Positions 23,889 through 36,765 of a stretch of DNA of 64,000 bases are shown one piece after another. Source of the DNA: Morella rubra (taxonomy: Eukaryota; Streptophyta; Magnoliopsida; Fagales; Myricaceae). The notes under the pieces are model-generated. The model was not told the origin of the DNA. It searched no databases and worked only from the letters and a program-made list of their open reading frames with translations. The translations under genes and the position numbers were made by a program. Positions within the stretch are counted from its first letter, which is position 1, and each line of letters begins with the position of its first letter. The stretch spans positions 1-64,000 of the forward strand of contig RXIC02000409.1 of the NCBI GenBank assembly GCA_003952965.2, written 5' to 3'.

Positions 23889-26800
23889 TCAACCAATTCG
23901 GGAGTTATCTCTGCCGAAAACCAGTGTTGTCGCCCAGTTCACAGCGACGTAAAACCTGTTCCTCCAGCTGACTACACGCGTGAGATAGGCAGACCGCCAA
24001 ATCATCCAGCTCAGAAATCCAGCAAGGGATACGCCTTTTGCATCCTGAGAACATACAGAGATTGGAATGGGTTTTGTCAAATTGGTACAAGCACACCGTG
24101 CAAATGTCTTCACTTTTCCGAATAACATGAGAAGTGGCACATAGTGATGTTATGGACCAAACCGCGCAGAAAGCCTGTGAGATTACCTTTGATTGGCGTA
24201 GATCCACAAGCGCCTTATAACCGCCTACTGTTGCCATGCTTCCAAGATGCTTGTAGACAAAAGGATCTCCAAGAGGGATGTCTTTTCCGGTGGATGCCCT
24301 GCCCCCATCCTGCTTACCGATCTTGTTAAACAACTCTACCAGGAATTTACCTTCCCTTTCTGCAACCTGTTAGCATAAATTGTTTCGTGAACATGAACTC
24401 CAACATTGGTTGGAAGAATCAACACAGAAAAATTGATACTCTGTTTCAACCAATGACAGAATTCTTAACATGCAGGTAACTAACCGTTAACCCCTAAGCA
24501 ATTACCATCTGTTCTCCATTCAATGACCATTATAATTCTTCAACTCAAATGATAAGAGTTGATCAAGCAAGTATCTCAGTTGAAGTCCCACTATGGTGCC
24601 CAAGTTAAAAATTACCATTGCTGGTTCTTATATTTGTCTCTGCTGTTTGGAAGATAGACTAGACAAATGGAGAATATGCATCAGTTAAAAAAGAATCTAA
24701 CCTGAGCTAGAGCTGGTAGAACTGGCCTCCCGGTCTGTTCAAGAAAACCTGCACAATCTCCAAGTGCAAACACATCTTCCACGGAGGGAACCCGCATCCA
24801 TTCATCAACACCAATCCTGTAAATTCATTAAGATTGGTTAATAAAATCGATAATAGATAGCAAAGAAGGAAAAGAACAAACGATAAAAAAACTTGAAAAT
24901 ACAGGGAAAAGGAATGAATGCATATATACCTTCCACCTGGGGACTTGGGAAGATTCAGCGACTTCACAAATTTGGACGGACCGACACCAGTAGACCAGAC
25001 CAAGAGGCCATATGGAACATCAGTCCCATCATTGAGAACTATCTTCTTGGACTGCACCTCCTTCACGACACCTCTCATAAGGCGAACACCACACTGACAC
25101 AAAAGTTGGAAATGTCAGATATAAGCATGAGTATCACAAAGAAAACATCCCCTAGAATCTGAGAAACTAAACTGATTTACCTTGGTTAGGTGATTTGTTG
25201 CATATTGACGTAGTCCAACGTCAAAGGATGATAAAATCTCATTTGCCTGCTCAAGGAAGAAAATAAATCAATTGTCAATCAACCCATATTTCATTTCCTC
25301 CCACAGTATTGATTCATAGATCTGGACCGAAATTGCATATAACAACCTCTATGAGGGTGACTTGTATATCATCCTTGACATGACTATACCGCTCACGAAC
25401 ATCTTTCATTATGAAATCACTCAATTCACCACTGAACTCCACCCCTGTTGGGCCACCTCCAATAACAACACAGTGTAGTAGCTGCTTCTTCTCTTCTTCT
25501 GATATGCCTGTAAAGAGAATTATACATTCAAAATCCACATTCGTGTATCAAAAATAGATCACTGAAGACTTTGACCCTACATCAAACATTTAGGTGAACT
25601 TGAGCTGCAAAAGGTCCAAATATCCAAGTCCAAAGAAAATGATGAGGACAAGTTTTAATGACTAAATATCAAGCACCTGGATTTTGGGCGAGCATCAAGT
25701 TCAAGAGGAGCTTCTTCCTTATTTCTTGGGCATGGTTCACTTCACGAAGGAAATATGCATGTTCATAAACCCCCTTGATTCCAAAAGTCACGGGCTCAGC
25801 TCCAGCAGCAATGACAAGCTTGTCATAGGCAACTTTAAATTGGTAAGGATTACGAGGTAATTCACCTTGGCTAACTGTCTCGCAGTAAACCTGATTACAG
25901 GAAAGAGCAGGATTTAATTTATTTTTTAGAATGACTTCCTCATGCGAGATAAACATAGAAGAGACATGTCTTTGATTTGTTTTTCTAGTTTACACACTTT
26001 GTATTTTTCCTTTCCACTTTCATTGCAATTATCAATCATGAAGCTTGTGCTCCATCTTCTCTGTTCTACCATATCGTGGTGCAAGGTTAAAAGGCAGAAT
26101 ACAATGATCAAATGGCTCTCAAACCTCAGCTTGAAATAATCTAGTTTTGGCACAGAACTAGCAATAATCTAACAGAAATGATATCCATGGCTCATTGTCT
26201 TCTTGTATGCATGTCTTGACAAATAAAAACACATATAGTAAGGGGACTGTCACCACCAAAGCTAATTGGTTGCTTCTGTGGCAGTTAGAAACACATTATT
26301 TGAGTGGGCATTCACAGTAAGGATTGTATAAGAATAACTCCGCTGATACTTTTCCCCATTTATGAAACTGTTTGCATGAGTATGCACACCTTTGTGCTAA
26401 TGTGCATGTTCAGGAATTGACTCTTAGTATTACATGAGCATCAAACAGAAGGCGAACAAGGAAAAAAAGTGCACAGACAAACAGTTTTCTTAACAACATT
26501 ATTGGCAATCACTTACTTCATGTTTGCCAGTGTCAATCCCACTGCAAGAAGCTAGATAGAAACCGCAATTAGGATCCTTCCCTAATGCAGCCTGTATCTG
26601 ACTAACAGGTTCAGCTACAGAGCGGAATTCCAAGGTTCCAACACAGGTTGAAGCAAGTAGAGGAGTGAAGACCATGTGATTCCTTGGCGATATGCAAACA
26701 ACATTGTAAATCTTTGTGTCTAATCCCTTGAGGAATCGACAGGCACCCCACCCAGAGCCAAGGACTACAACCCTTGGCTTTTCACCAGGCTTGGTTGCTT

Positions 26801-27098
26801 CTAGTCCTGGATATCTTGGCTCATCATACTCAACATCTGACTCCTCTGCAACAGCCTCAGCGGCACGGAATTCATAATGTGGGGTTACCTTCATCCCCCT
26901 GCTCCAAAAGCTCATGTGATTGACCATCTTGATGCAGGAGAAGTATGATGAATTATTGTTTGCTCTGACACTCTCCAGAGACGGCAGGGAACACTGGTAC
27001 GGGGATACTCCATCACAAAAAACCTCCTGAGCTCTGTAAGTGCCAAAGGCACCTCCTGACCTTCTCATGCTACTCCTAGCAACCCTTGCCAATGCCAT
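23889..27098 (-). CDS. NDA: Internal alternative NAD(P)H dehydrogenase (type II, NDA)
   Basis: A single-chain flavoenzyme on the matrix side of the inner mitochondrial membrane that passes electrons from NAD(P)H to ubiquinone without pumping protons. Eight exons in order: 26517-27098, 25677-25890, 25347-25507, 25181-25246, 24930-25093, 24702-24816, 24187-24366 and 23889-24044. They sum to 545 codons plus stop, all in frame with GT-AG borders. The first dinucleotide fold is [16 protein letters not shown] and the second is [16 protein letters not shown]. The block [14 protein letters not shown] binds flavin, and the C-terminus [20 protein letters not shown] is the family's membrane-contact region. 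No EF-hand is present, so this is NDA rather than NDB. The start [10 protein letters not shown] gives an arginine/serine presequence; an in-frame ATG at 27167 would add 23 residues. The chain ends SRIG. Confidence 0.93.
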
Positions 27099-28815
27099 GT
27101 TGAGAGTAGCAGTTCTTACAGGATATCTTTTGGACTTCCTAGTAAGAACCCGATTGAGAGGGTTCAATCTATTAACCTACACTGAGGAAGGTGAGAGAAG
27201 TAAGTTGTGCAAATTGCAACTACAATGGAATGAATATTAAGGGGCAGAACAATATTTATAGGCAGCAGATTTGGTAACTCTATCCATGCTGACAAGAAAA
27301 AAGAATAGGTCGTTGGAAGTCTGGTTTAATGGACAAAAGTTTTTTAATATACAACAAGGATTCTCTCCAAGGCCGCTTAAAAATAAAACAAAACCAACTT
27401 GGCTTCTCTCATCAGCTAATGGTAGATGTAAAAAGTAATCTTTAGTAAAATCCTCAAAATTCAAAAAGAAAACTAAAAACAAAAGAGGGGCGCTCTTTTC
27501 AGAGAAAGAATTCGACCCAAAAAAATATTGAGTAAAGAGATTTAAAGTCACCATTGTAATTTTAAAATCAACCAGGATTTGGCCACTTCATTCAAAATGA
27601 ACATTCTCCTCTTTTCATTCCAGAATGAGAAAATATGTGACAGCTCACCAGCTCAAAATAACATCAAACATGAATCGACCCACAATAACATTACCCACTA
27701 GATATCTGACTATTGTATGTAAATGTCTCGTCAATTCTCTTTAAGAAACATACTAAATGACGACCAGACATGCGCATCTAATAGTCACGAGCAGCACATG
27801 CATGCGCATGGGCTAGGCTTGGATTCTAACCCGCATATTACCTGAACAAATTATTCATTAATGAAACCTTATTATCAGGACCCTTAAACCCCAGCTCCTC
27901 CAATGTAATATCCAACTTTAAAACGAACCCCCAGAAGATTGGAAGTTCATTTCCCCGGAGATTTTTACCAAACCGATGCACATCAATTACCTGATATAGT
28001 CAGAAACAGGGGAAAGAAAGATCCTAGAGCTCCCCTTTTACGGCACCACAAATCCTCTGTCACCAAAGAAAGAAACAAAACGAGGATTAGCACCAAATAC
28101 CATAAGTAAATATACTATTAATATGAAAAAGATTAAACCTTTGGCACATATATCAGGTATATTCTTTGTTAGTTCGGTACCAAATTCAAACCAGAGAAAA
28201 AAGAAAAGAAAAGAAATACCAATTCCGGAAGGCAGAAAGACATGGCAGTATTATTTTACCAAGCAGCAGCTACACAGGTGTAGAGTAACTGCTGAGGTCT
28301 TTTACTTCAAAAAATCAATCACGCGGATCAAAATCATTTAAACAAAGAAACGACAGCTGTAACAAAACAATCTGACAACTCCGTAAAACAATTCTATAGA
28401 AGAACACAAAACAAATAAATATATATACATATATGCCAAGAGACATTGCCGCACTTAAACAAAAAGTTTCCGAAAATCACATTCGTTATGAGTTTATGCA
28501 TCACAGGAAGCAAAAGAATGGGCAACTTCACAGATCCTATACGAGAAAGTCGACCAAACAAACAATGAACGGTTCCATTATTACGGGTAGAAACAATCAA
28601 ATAGGTAGGCGACTGAACTCGAAGAACATCACTCGAAACCAACGAAAAAAACAAATACTCTTAGTGAGAGAAGGAGACCCTTACTCTTTGAAACCGCAGA
28701 AGGTTCAAGAACAGGGCGTATCTGTCCTGTTTAATCCGGGCCTCTCGACTCTTTGAGATTTCCCACGTTGCTGGGTGTACTGCTGGTGAAGGCCAATGTC
28801 GGTCTCTTTATAAAG
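27099..28815 (-). promoter_or_regulatory. NDA leader and promoter, left arm
   Basis: On the minus strand a TATAAAG box lies at 28806-28812. A likely non-coding leader exon at 27991-28056 is bounded by an AG acceptor and a GTAATT donor. The same arrangement occurs in the right arm, giving TATA at 62806 and leader exon at 63562-63627. The leader is thus interrupted by at least one long intron before the ATG. The inner limit of the first leader exon is not resolved. Confidence 0.55.
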
Positions 28816-31800
28816 AACGTTTGCCCCATATAATTATAAATTTATAAATATATGTCATTGTTGTAGCCTGTAGGAAAAGCAAATGTAGATATCAACGTAA
28901 GAGAGAACGACAGATTTTTTTAAATAATTGAGAAATAATAAAAGAATATAGAATAAACGGTGGAGATTCATAGACCGCCTTAGGGCGCAAGAAAGTTGGA
29001 GAGTTCGAGGAAGGCCCGGTAGAGCACGTTGGGTGTCCTTTGCACATACAGAACAGTTCTTGTTCGTCGACACCTGGAAATGGAAAGGAATGCACTACAG
29101 GAGTGACTACAAAGCATTCCGCGGAAGAGACGGCGTCGTCTCGGTCAGAAATCTTTGACCGTGTGATCTGGTCCCAGCTGTGCTACGTTTGGACATCGGA
29201 CACGTTTGCTCCACCAAAAACCCTAGTCACCGTAGGTTAAACTGCCATGGTGATCAGAGACGCTCAAGTCAATCACGTAAAAATCAACGGACAGAAACGT
29301 TCGAAGCCTTTGAAACGTCGTCAATGGGCTCCACACATGTGTCTCGCGGGACCCGCAAAGACCATGTCCAACTTGATGTGGGAAGAGAATTCGGGAAGAA
29401 AAACGCACATTTTTTTAATATAAAAAAAAAAAAAAAAAAAAAGAGTGAAAATGAAGGTGATGGCGTTCAAAGTTCTCGTGCTCGGACCAACGCGATCCTC
29501 GCTTTTAACGTTTTAACAGTGCAAGTTTCTGTCACCATGATGTCGTGCTCAGACCAATGCGATCCTCGCTTTCTACGTTTTAATGGTTTGGACTGTCCGT
29601 ATTTCTTGTCTCCCATGATATCGGGGGCCCCTTTCTTTGAGGAACTGGTTTCTATTATTAGTCCCCATCTCAAAGCTTTGTTAAGTAGCACTAGCGTTAT
29701 TTTGCTACTTAATTGTCGTCACTGCTCACGGCCTGCTTCAGAAGGAGTCGGCATTGACGTTAGCGGTTAGCCAATATGTTTTTTCCTGTAAATAGTTAAT
29801 AACTTCCGGTCTTCTACTTTCTCGGAAAACAAACAAGGATTAATAACGTTGCGTCTTCTCCTCTGTAATCTGTGAGTCTAGAAGGAAAAACAAAAAACGA
29901 AAAAAAGAGTTAAGAACGTCTGGTCCTCTCCTTGAGCATGTGTGTATTTTTAATTTTTCAACTTTTTTGCTAATTCAGAGTTACAGTCGATCACGATTTA
30001 GATATCGAAATGGTAAAAGTTGTATCGTACATGAATCACAAGAATATGCCGATCAATAAGAAGACTAGGTGAATTCAATAAATAAATTAAAAATTAAAAT
30101 AATTGCAGTAATTAAATGGGAAAAGAAAGAAAAAAAAAAAGAGGAGAAGGTACTGCAATTTGACATTGGAGAGCTGTCATTACTTCTTACAGCAAGCAAA
30201 GAATTCATACCGTCCCTGCTTATACAAGGTTAATTTTAGATGTTATTTTTTTTTTTTTTCTAACAAACTTAAAAGAAAAGAGGAACGGACAAGCATGACT
30301 CTCTTGACAGACCATGAGCATGTCCGTAAACCAGACTTTTATTTAGATTCAAAAAATCACACTTGCTTTATTTTGATTGAAAAAATGGTACGGTTTCATT
30401 AAAACCATGGGCTATGGCTCAAATCCGTAGTCAATCTTCTTAGGAATGGGTTGACAATTTGAATATAATTGCTATAAAATCTTTAATTCTGAATTTAGTT
30501 TATTTTCAAAGCCACGACGCATGCCAATTCAGATCTAAAATTGTGACGTTATCTTTTTACGGTAGATCTTTGTAACAAATCAATAAATAAGGAGGGGTAG
30601 GCAAAAGAAACATTCACAAGAAAAAGGGATGTATAAACACGCTACCACATCTTATAACCATAACTCTAATATATTAATGGAGAATCTTCAGTTTTTTTAC
30701 TTCAACTATTAGAAAAATATCACTTGAGGATTCATCAATTTGTATCGTATGTTAAGATCAAGTCATCTACATCAAGTAATCAATTATGGAATGTGATGAA
30801 ATTGATAACTTAAATAGAGGGCGGCTCAACATTTTTGTTTTAATCTTATGAGCTTGGTAAGTAAAGGATTCATAATTGTCCTTTCCTCTGTTTAATTAGT
30901 CAATCTTACATGATGCCGCCCACTAGACATGCACGCCATGAGCATCTACTTTTTTGTTTTTTAGCTTTTTTTTAATTTTCAAACTTGGTTCGTTGTCGGA
31001 GCTTCAACCAATCACGAGTTGAGATAAAAAAAATGGTGAAAATGTGGTTGTACATGAACTTGTTGTGGGTTCACATGTCAATTTATAACCACAAGTTTCC
31101 CACAATTGACTCTAATAATAAAGGTGGTAATTAAATATTATTATGTTTTTTAGCAAGTGATTTTTTTTTTTTCTTTTTTGGCCTCTTTATTGATATCCGT
31201 CGTCTGTGCCGTTGCCCTTTTAGACAGGCTGTGAGGTATATGTGTATTTAAGTCTCTGATTTGGTTGGCCCTCGGACGTACAACCAATCAAGATTGAGCT
31301 CCAAAATAATGGAAAATATCTCGTGCGTGAATCTGGGGAACGTGACGATTGCAAGTACAATTAGGTGAACGTGACGCAAATGATGGATTACCATATTTTC
31401 TTCCTACCTTTTGGGTAAGAAAAGTAAATAATTTGAACAAAGTCAAAAAGAAAGCTAAAAACGCCAAAGTAGAATTGCTCGGATAATCATAAGACTAATT
31501 AAAGAGGACCATTCCCCATAGAGAAGAGGAGGGGGGGGGGGGGGGGGGGGGGGTTAGTGGCAAATAGTAACTTTTATCAATTTAAGTGGGGTTCATCACC
31601 CAATATTTTCGTTTTTCAAAATTTTTACTCCAATAAAATAATTTCTCAAAATTCTCTCTTTATCAAATCATCATTTTTCACTCTAATAAATATAAAAAAT
31701 TAATTATAATTATCTCTCTTTTTACTTTTTCATCAATTCTAATATTTCAAAATTTTAAGCACCTTAAAATTTTCACATCCGAGCACCCTCTTATAAGGAG

Positions 31801-32766
31801 AAATTAGAAGATCCTGACACAATATAAAGGAAGGCGTATAGGCCCAGCTATAAGACAAACGGGCTTGAAGCCCTTTACGACAATCACAGTGGGGTAAAGG
31901 CCCAAACCAATCAACAGGGTCAAAAAAACCCAAAATTTCCTAGCCTAGATTTGAAGTTCTGGAACCCAACAACGGGCCCAAAACACAACCAACGGCACTC
32001 ATGGCCACGATGTCCTTCGCGGTACTCGGGAGGAGAGGTTGCGGTGATTAGTTCCTCGATCCTTCTTCCCTCGGAATCCTGCCCTGGGAGTACCCGAAGA
32101 CTCTCGGTAAGAGGTGGAGGAGGGCGGCCGAAATTGCGTGAGATGTCGTCACGGGCCGACGAGCTAACCGATTGGGCATGATAGGTCGGAGGCCGGAGCC
32201 CGTAGTGTGTGTTCGCCGAGAGCAAGATGAAAAACCAAAATGCCAACGTACCAATGGATAGGAGAAGACTCCGATAGAAGGGGGGAGGGGAATGGGAGGA
32301 GTCCGAGAGCAGCGCGAAAAGGGGAGGTCAGGCTCAGTAAGAAGAAACACGAGAGAGAGAGAGAGAGAGCTCTAGCACATGCGAAGGGTTGAAGGAAAAA
32401 TTGTTTTTTATGCCAATGCTGAGAAATACATTGTACAATTATTTCATGCCATCTATTAGAAAAAAGAATCTTACAATTATTTGAAATTACAAACTATAAC
32501 AAGTCAATGACTAAGGTCCGGGATTACATTCAACCTAAATAGAAAGCATAGGGAAATTAAGTCAAAAGCATGTATTAGCAATGAAGATTTGCTCAAAAAT
32601 CACCAAAAACTATTTATGAAGCATTGAAGGTCTAGAAACTGTCATCTCCTTTGCACAATCCCCTAATTATCATGGTTGTTTCCCATGAAATGATATTTGT
32701 GCTCCCTTTTTCAAACAAAGCCACCGACTCCCCCCTTATGGCCATGTCTGCATTGAAGCAGGCTGC
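28816..32766. other. AT-rich gap, outer left arm
   Basis: No gene recognised. It contains a 43-bp direct repeat (29476-29518 and 29543-29585), a poly-A run at about 29421-29442 and a 23-base G run at 31531-31553. It also holds a GC-richer unassigned block at about 31960-32350 and the arm-specific segment at 32579-32750. The stretch from about 31560 to 31830 is AT-rich and MITE-like, without clear ends. Confidence 0.55.
31531..31553 (+). repeat. Run of 23 G residues
   Basis: An uninterrupted G run. The mirror position (60060-60076) has 17 C. The sequence just inside differs as well: the right arm has about 11 extra bases. Long G runs can form quadruplexes and are also error-prone in sequencing. 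Confidence 0.9.
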
Positions 32767-35700
32767 TCAAGTTGGTGTTGCAAATCCTTCGTCTGGTTCA
32801 CCAAAAACTCGGTTCAAAACCATAGCCAATCGGACTCCACCCTGAGCAATTCGTTTCATGACGACAGGCATCCTTGAGTTGAAGTAATCATCTGCAAACG
32901 CACAAAAATGGGCATGAGAAGTACTGTTAAGATCTCCTTTAGCACAAGGCTCCCCTCCCCCTATTATCATGCTCTGCTTCATTTCCTGACAGATGGTGAT
33001 TATTTGTGCTCCCAGATACATAAAAGTTCAAAAACAAGGCCACCGAGATTCCACCCCTTAATTATTGGCTTTGTGTTTATGAGGTGGTGGATTGGATTTG
33101 CATACCTGATAGAGTTGTGCCAGCCTCAACTCCTTTGTAGGCGTATTTACAAGCTACGTCTATGCTCTCTACAGCCCACCTGCACACATTGGAAACGAAG
33201 CAGATGTCAACAATTCTATCTGAATAGCCTTGTGTTTCGGTTTTCTAGCGTGGTGGGTGAGGGAGAGAGAGAGAGAGAGCTCACTTGGTTACACAAGAAT
33301 GAATATCGTCACAATGCTCCCATGATGTAACATCAGAAGCCCATATTCCCTGCAACTACATATGTTAATAATCAAAAGCACCTAATTTATCTCATCATGG
33401 GACGAATCTTGTTGCACAAATGAAGCGAGGAGATGGTCTTACATCAGTGAAGTTTCCCTCTATGTCTTCTAGGAGGAGCTCCATGTCCTTTTCATAGTAA
33501 TCTGCTAGAGCTGTTAGAACAATGTCCCTATCCCATACCTGTAAAAGCGAATAGGATTGATCAATTATGTTGTGGAGAGAGTTTCGGAAACTTAAAAATA
33601 AGCAGCAGCACTTTGAGATCCTCAATCCTGGCTTACATGGTGCAGATTAGATTTACGCCTGAACCAGCGTAGATTTATGGAGTTCCCTCCTACATCGCTG
33701 GAAAATCCAACATGCATTGGCTGAAAAACCAAGCAGAAAAACAAAAGATATCTTCCATAAATGCTTGGAGCGAAAAAGGCTTTAGAAGAAAGACCCTTAA
33801 TTAAAGTTGGACATACATACCTGATGGATATCTCCCATAAAGTGGGACAAGAACAACAAAGCCTCAGTCATGTTATCTGCAGAAGAAAAGCAGGATCATA
33901 CGTTGGAACAAACCACAGGCACAGACCAGACAATCTGAGGACAAACAACACAAGCACTTAATAATTGTTACATTGCAGTACTTCCTTACATCTACGATCG
34001 CCACTTCCCTCGCTGTAGTGCGTAAGCTGAGAGGTGAAATTCTGAATGGCACCCGCGACGCACATGTCCTCCACGCCATGCGGATCATGACAGTCCCCTA
34101 ACCCATAAAAAGTTTAGGTAATTTTTTTGCAATGAGTTTGATAAAACGACATGACCAAGCTTTGAGAATCACTTTGGGCTTACTTTCATAATCGAATGAG
34201 CATGCATCGTCGGGGGTGTCGATGAAGTGAAGCGGGCTTGACCACCGGTACTTGTGCCAATGCCGGATTTGGTCAGGCCACGTACAAAGGGCTGACAAGT
34301 CGCCGCTAACATGAGGGGGTAACAAGTTCCGGACAGCTTCTGATGCCTCGGACCCTAGAAGATCCTATTGGTTTGCCAGCAATACTTAGTCACGATTATT
34401 CCATCACCGAACATTATTAGCATAATAGCAGGAAAAAGCGGGAAAAAGGAAGAACAGGAACCAACTCTACGGGAAACGAGCAATGGAGCGAATGGGAACA
34501 GCTCCATGGAAGTCAAATTTCTTTACTAAATATGAAACATAAACAAATTATCGCCTTTTCAGATACAAAACAGAGTCTCCTCTGTCTCTTCTTTGGATAT
34601 ATATTTTTAACAAAACATAAAATCCACACGACTAAAAACACAGTACCTCCTATGTGAAAAAAAAAATCTCTAGTTATTTCTTTTCTTGGTAAATTAATTG
34701 AGTATTTATAGAATAATACAAGAGAAACATCAAATTACACCCTCTATTTATAGGTAAAAATCAAATTGGACCATGTAACTTTTAATTTGATTTTTTTTTT
34801 TTTACGTCTTAAGTTTTAAAAGCCATCAATTCTCACCCTTAGTTCAATTTGGATTTTTCAACCTTATTAGTGATTTTGTCATTATAGGGTATTTCAATCA
34901 TTTTTCATTTGATTTAACAGTCAAATCGATAATTGATGTCTTTTAAAACTTATAGGGAGTACAAAACTAAATCAAAAGTTATGGAGTCCAATTTAGACAT
35001 ATAAAACCTACTATTATGTTTCTGTAATTACAAAAAATTATTTCTTGGGAGAATAGACCATCATTTTAACTACCCGTTGAACCGGCCCTCGAGACGTGTC
35101 TCCTCTTTGCCTCTTTTTTTTTTTTTTTTTTTATGGCTGTTCCATGTAAATTATTCCTTAGCGATTTACACCTTTGATGTAATGTCTCGTGTCTTGCGTA
35201 CCAAAACAAATGGCATATGTTTTGAGTTTCTATAGTAGCTTAGGGAACAAAACGACAAAGAAAGAGAAAAAAAAAAAAGAGAGGAGAGTCTCTGTTGTTG
35301 TTGGGCTGACCAACATCACACGCACGCAAGAGATCCTAACACTGGGATCTGGGTCACGGGAGAGCCTGATTGAAATATTATCAACCTATCAATCTGACCC
35401 ACTACCGACCCTAGATCTGAATGGGCTTTGTAAGATAGTTTCGGGTTCATCATCTTATGAACTGAGGCCCGGCCCATCTTGCCTCTCGCCGTCCCCATCA
35501 ACCGGCACAGAAGGCCAACATCAATTCACCGACCAAAGGTTGCTTTGTAATTTCTTGGCACATGGGTCACAGGCTCTGAGCTAAAGGGTATTTTATCAAA
35601 CAAGAATTTCAATTCTGAAGCAGAAGACGGGGGGTGAAAGGAAGAAAAAGTCGAGTTGTAAAACACGCAAAGAGTCACCTCAGATATGGGTTACCTAAAA

Positions 35701-36328
35701 TAAAAAGTTCACGTAAAGGTCCCAAGGACAGAAAGTTACAAAACCAGTCAGCCTGACTGAAAATACCGACTAGTATAGGGGAAAATGGTGGGTCATGGTC
35801 CAATTTTTTCTGTTGAGTTTTGACCTATTTAACTTGTCTTGAAATCTCTTATTTAACATGAAGTTCAATCTCCCTGAAGCCCAGAAAGAGAAACATTAAA
35901 TTATCTAGGAAAAAGCAACTTCTGCAAAGAATATTTCACTTCATCTGCAAATTTAAGAATCGCCCAGGAGAGAAGAAAAAAGATATTTTAGGGTCAATTT
36001 GCCAGTGAAACTTTCTTGTCCACTATTCATCATTACAGAAAAGTCTTCTTGAACATTGGAAGCCGGGAAAAAATCGAGAAAAAAATAAAGAAAGAACTTT
36101 AAAGTAAATTTAGTCCCTTTTTTTTTTTGTCACAAGGAGCAGAGGTGCATAAAAACAGAAACCCAAATCCCCAGAAAAAGGAAAGACCAATATTACCTGC
36201 GCAATCCGACATGTCATCATATGACCCTCTTTGCTCCAGCCCTCCCCGGGTCCTACTACGAAAGCAAAACCCAGCAACAAAACAAACCAAAATGGAGACC
36301 CGCTCCCCGAAATCCCAAACCTCCCCAT
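32767..36328 (-). CDS. S1/P1-type nuclease, copy B, left arm
   Basis: A zinc-dependent nuclease of the plant bifunctional nuclease/ENDO family, which cleaves single-stranded DNA and RNA in secretory and vacuolar compartments, often in senescence and cell death. Nine exons join to 306 residues, from exon 1 at 36197-36328 to exon 9 at 32767-32891; the mirror copy gives the full exon list. The signal peptide (FWFVLLLGFAFVVGPGEG) is followed by WSKEGH, whose Trp becomes the mature N-terminus and a zinc ligand. Other ligands are Asp in WPDQIR, His in LHFIDTPD, His/Asp/His in SHFMGDIHQPMHVGF, and His/Asp in NLHHVWDRD. N-glycosylation sites occur in NFT, NMT and NFT. Intron 1 is about 2.2 kb and carries a foldback element. 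Copy A lies 437 bp upstream on the same strand. Confidence 0.93.
34723..35023. mobile_element. Foldback MITE in intron 1 of nuclease B, left arm
   Basis: The left end (AGAAACATCAAATTACA) and the right end are imperfect inverted repeats (AGAAACATaa in reverse complement). The words caaattggacc and ggagtccaattt mirror each other further in, as do 'ttttaaaag' words around the middle. No coding capacity. The flanks aatacaag and gtaattacaa are only weakly alike, so the target duplication is uncertain. Confidence 0.6.
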
Positions 36329-36765
36329 TCTCTCAAATTATTTGTGTTTCCTCAGATCATCAACCAGTTAGTTCTTCTCTTCTTTCAATATGACAGCACC
36401 TAACAAAGGACTTAAGTCCCACCAGAACGTAAAGCTACATTTATATACAGCTTATAGAAGGTATTCATTGAGTACAAGTCTTTGATTGCCACTTTCTTTA
36501 GTACCCAACCCGCATGGTTGACCATCAATACAAGCAATGTGGGGGATATTCTTGTATTCAGAAGGCATCAACCCTATAATAGGATGAAGTCACGGAGTAA
36601 CTATAAAGAATAACTTCGTGGCCAGTCTCATGTGGGTTGAGAGAAGGTGAAAGGATAATTAATTTGCTTCCTGAGGTCTCGCGTGTGGGGAACTTCAAGC
36701 TATATATAGTAATGGTCGAGTGGGCCCCGTGCTTCACAACAAAGTGATGATGCATCTCCATATTC
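36329..36765 (-). promoter_or_regulatory. Promoter of nuclease B, 3' flank of A (left arm)
   Basis: A 437-bp gap between two genes in tandem. On the minus strand TATATAA lies at 36441-36447, about 115 bases upstream of the copy B start codon. The rest must also hold the 3' end of the copy A transcript. Confidence 0.55.

Noticed and set aside
27237-27554. 105-codon minus-strand frame upstream of NDA
   Set aside because: Low-complexity, phenylalanine-rich translation of AT-rich leader intron, with no homology recognised.
29180-29770. 196-codon open frame, repeated at 61848-62438
   Set aside because: It runs through a poly-A tract (poly-lysine) and the 43-bp direct repeats. It shows no domain and sits in the NDA upstream region.
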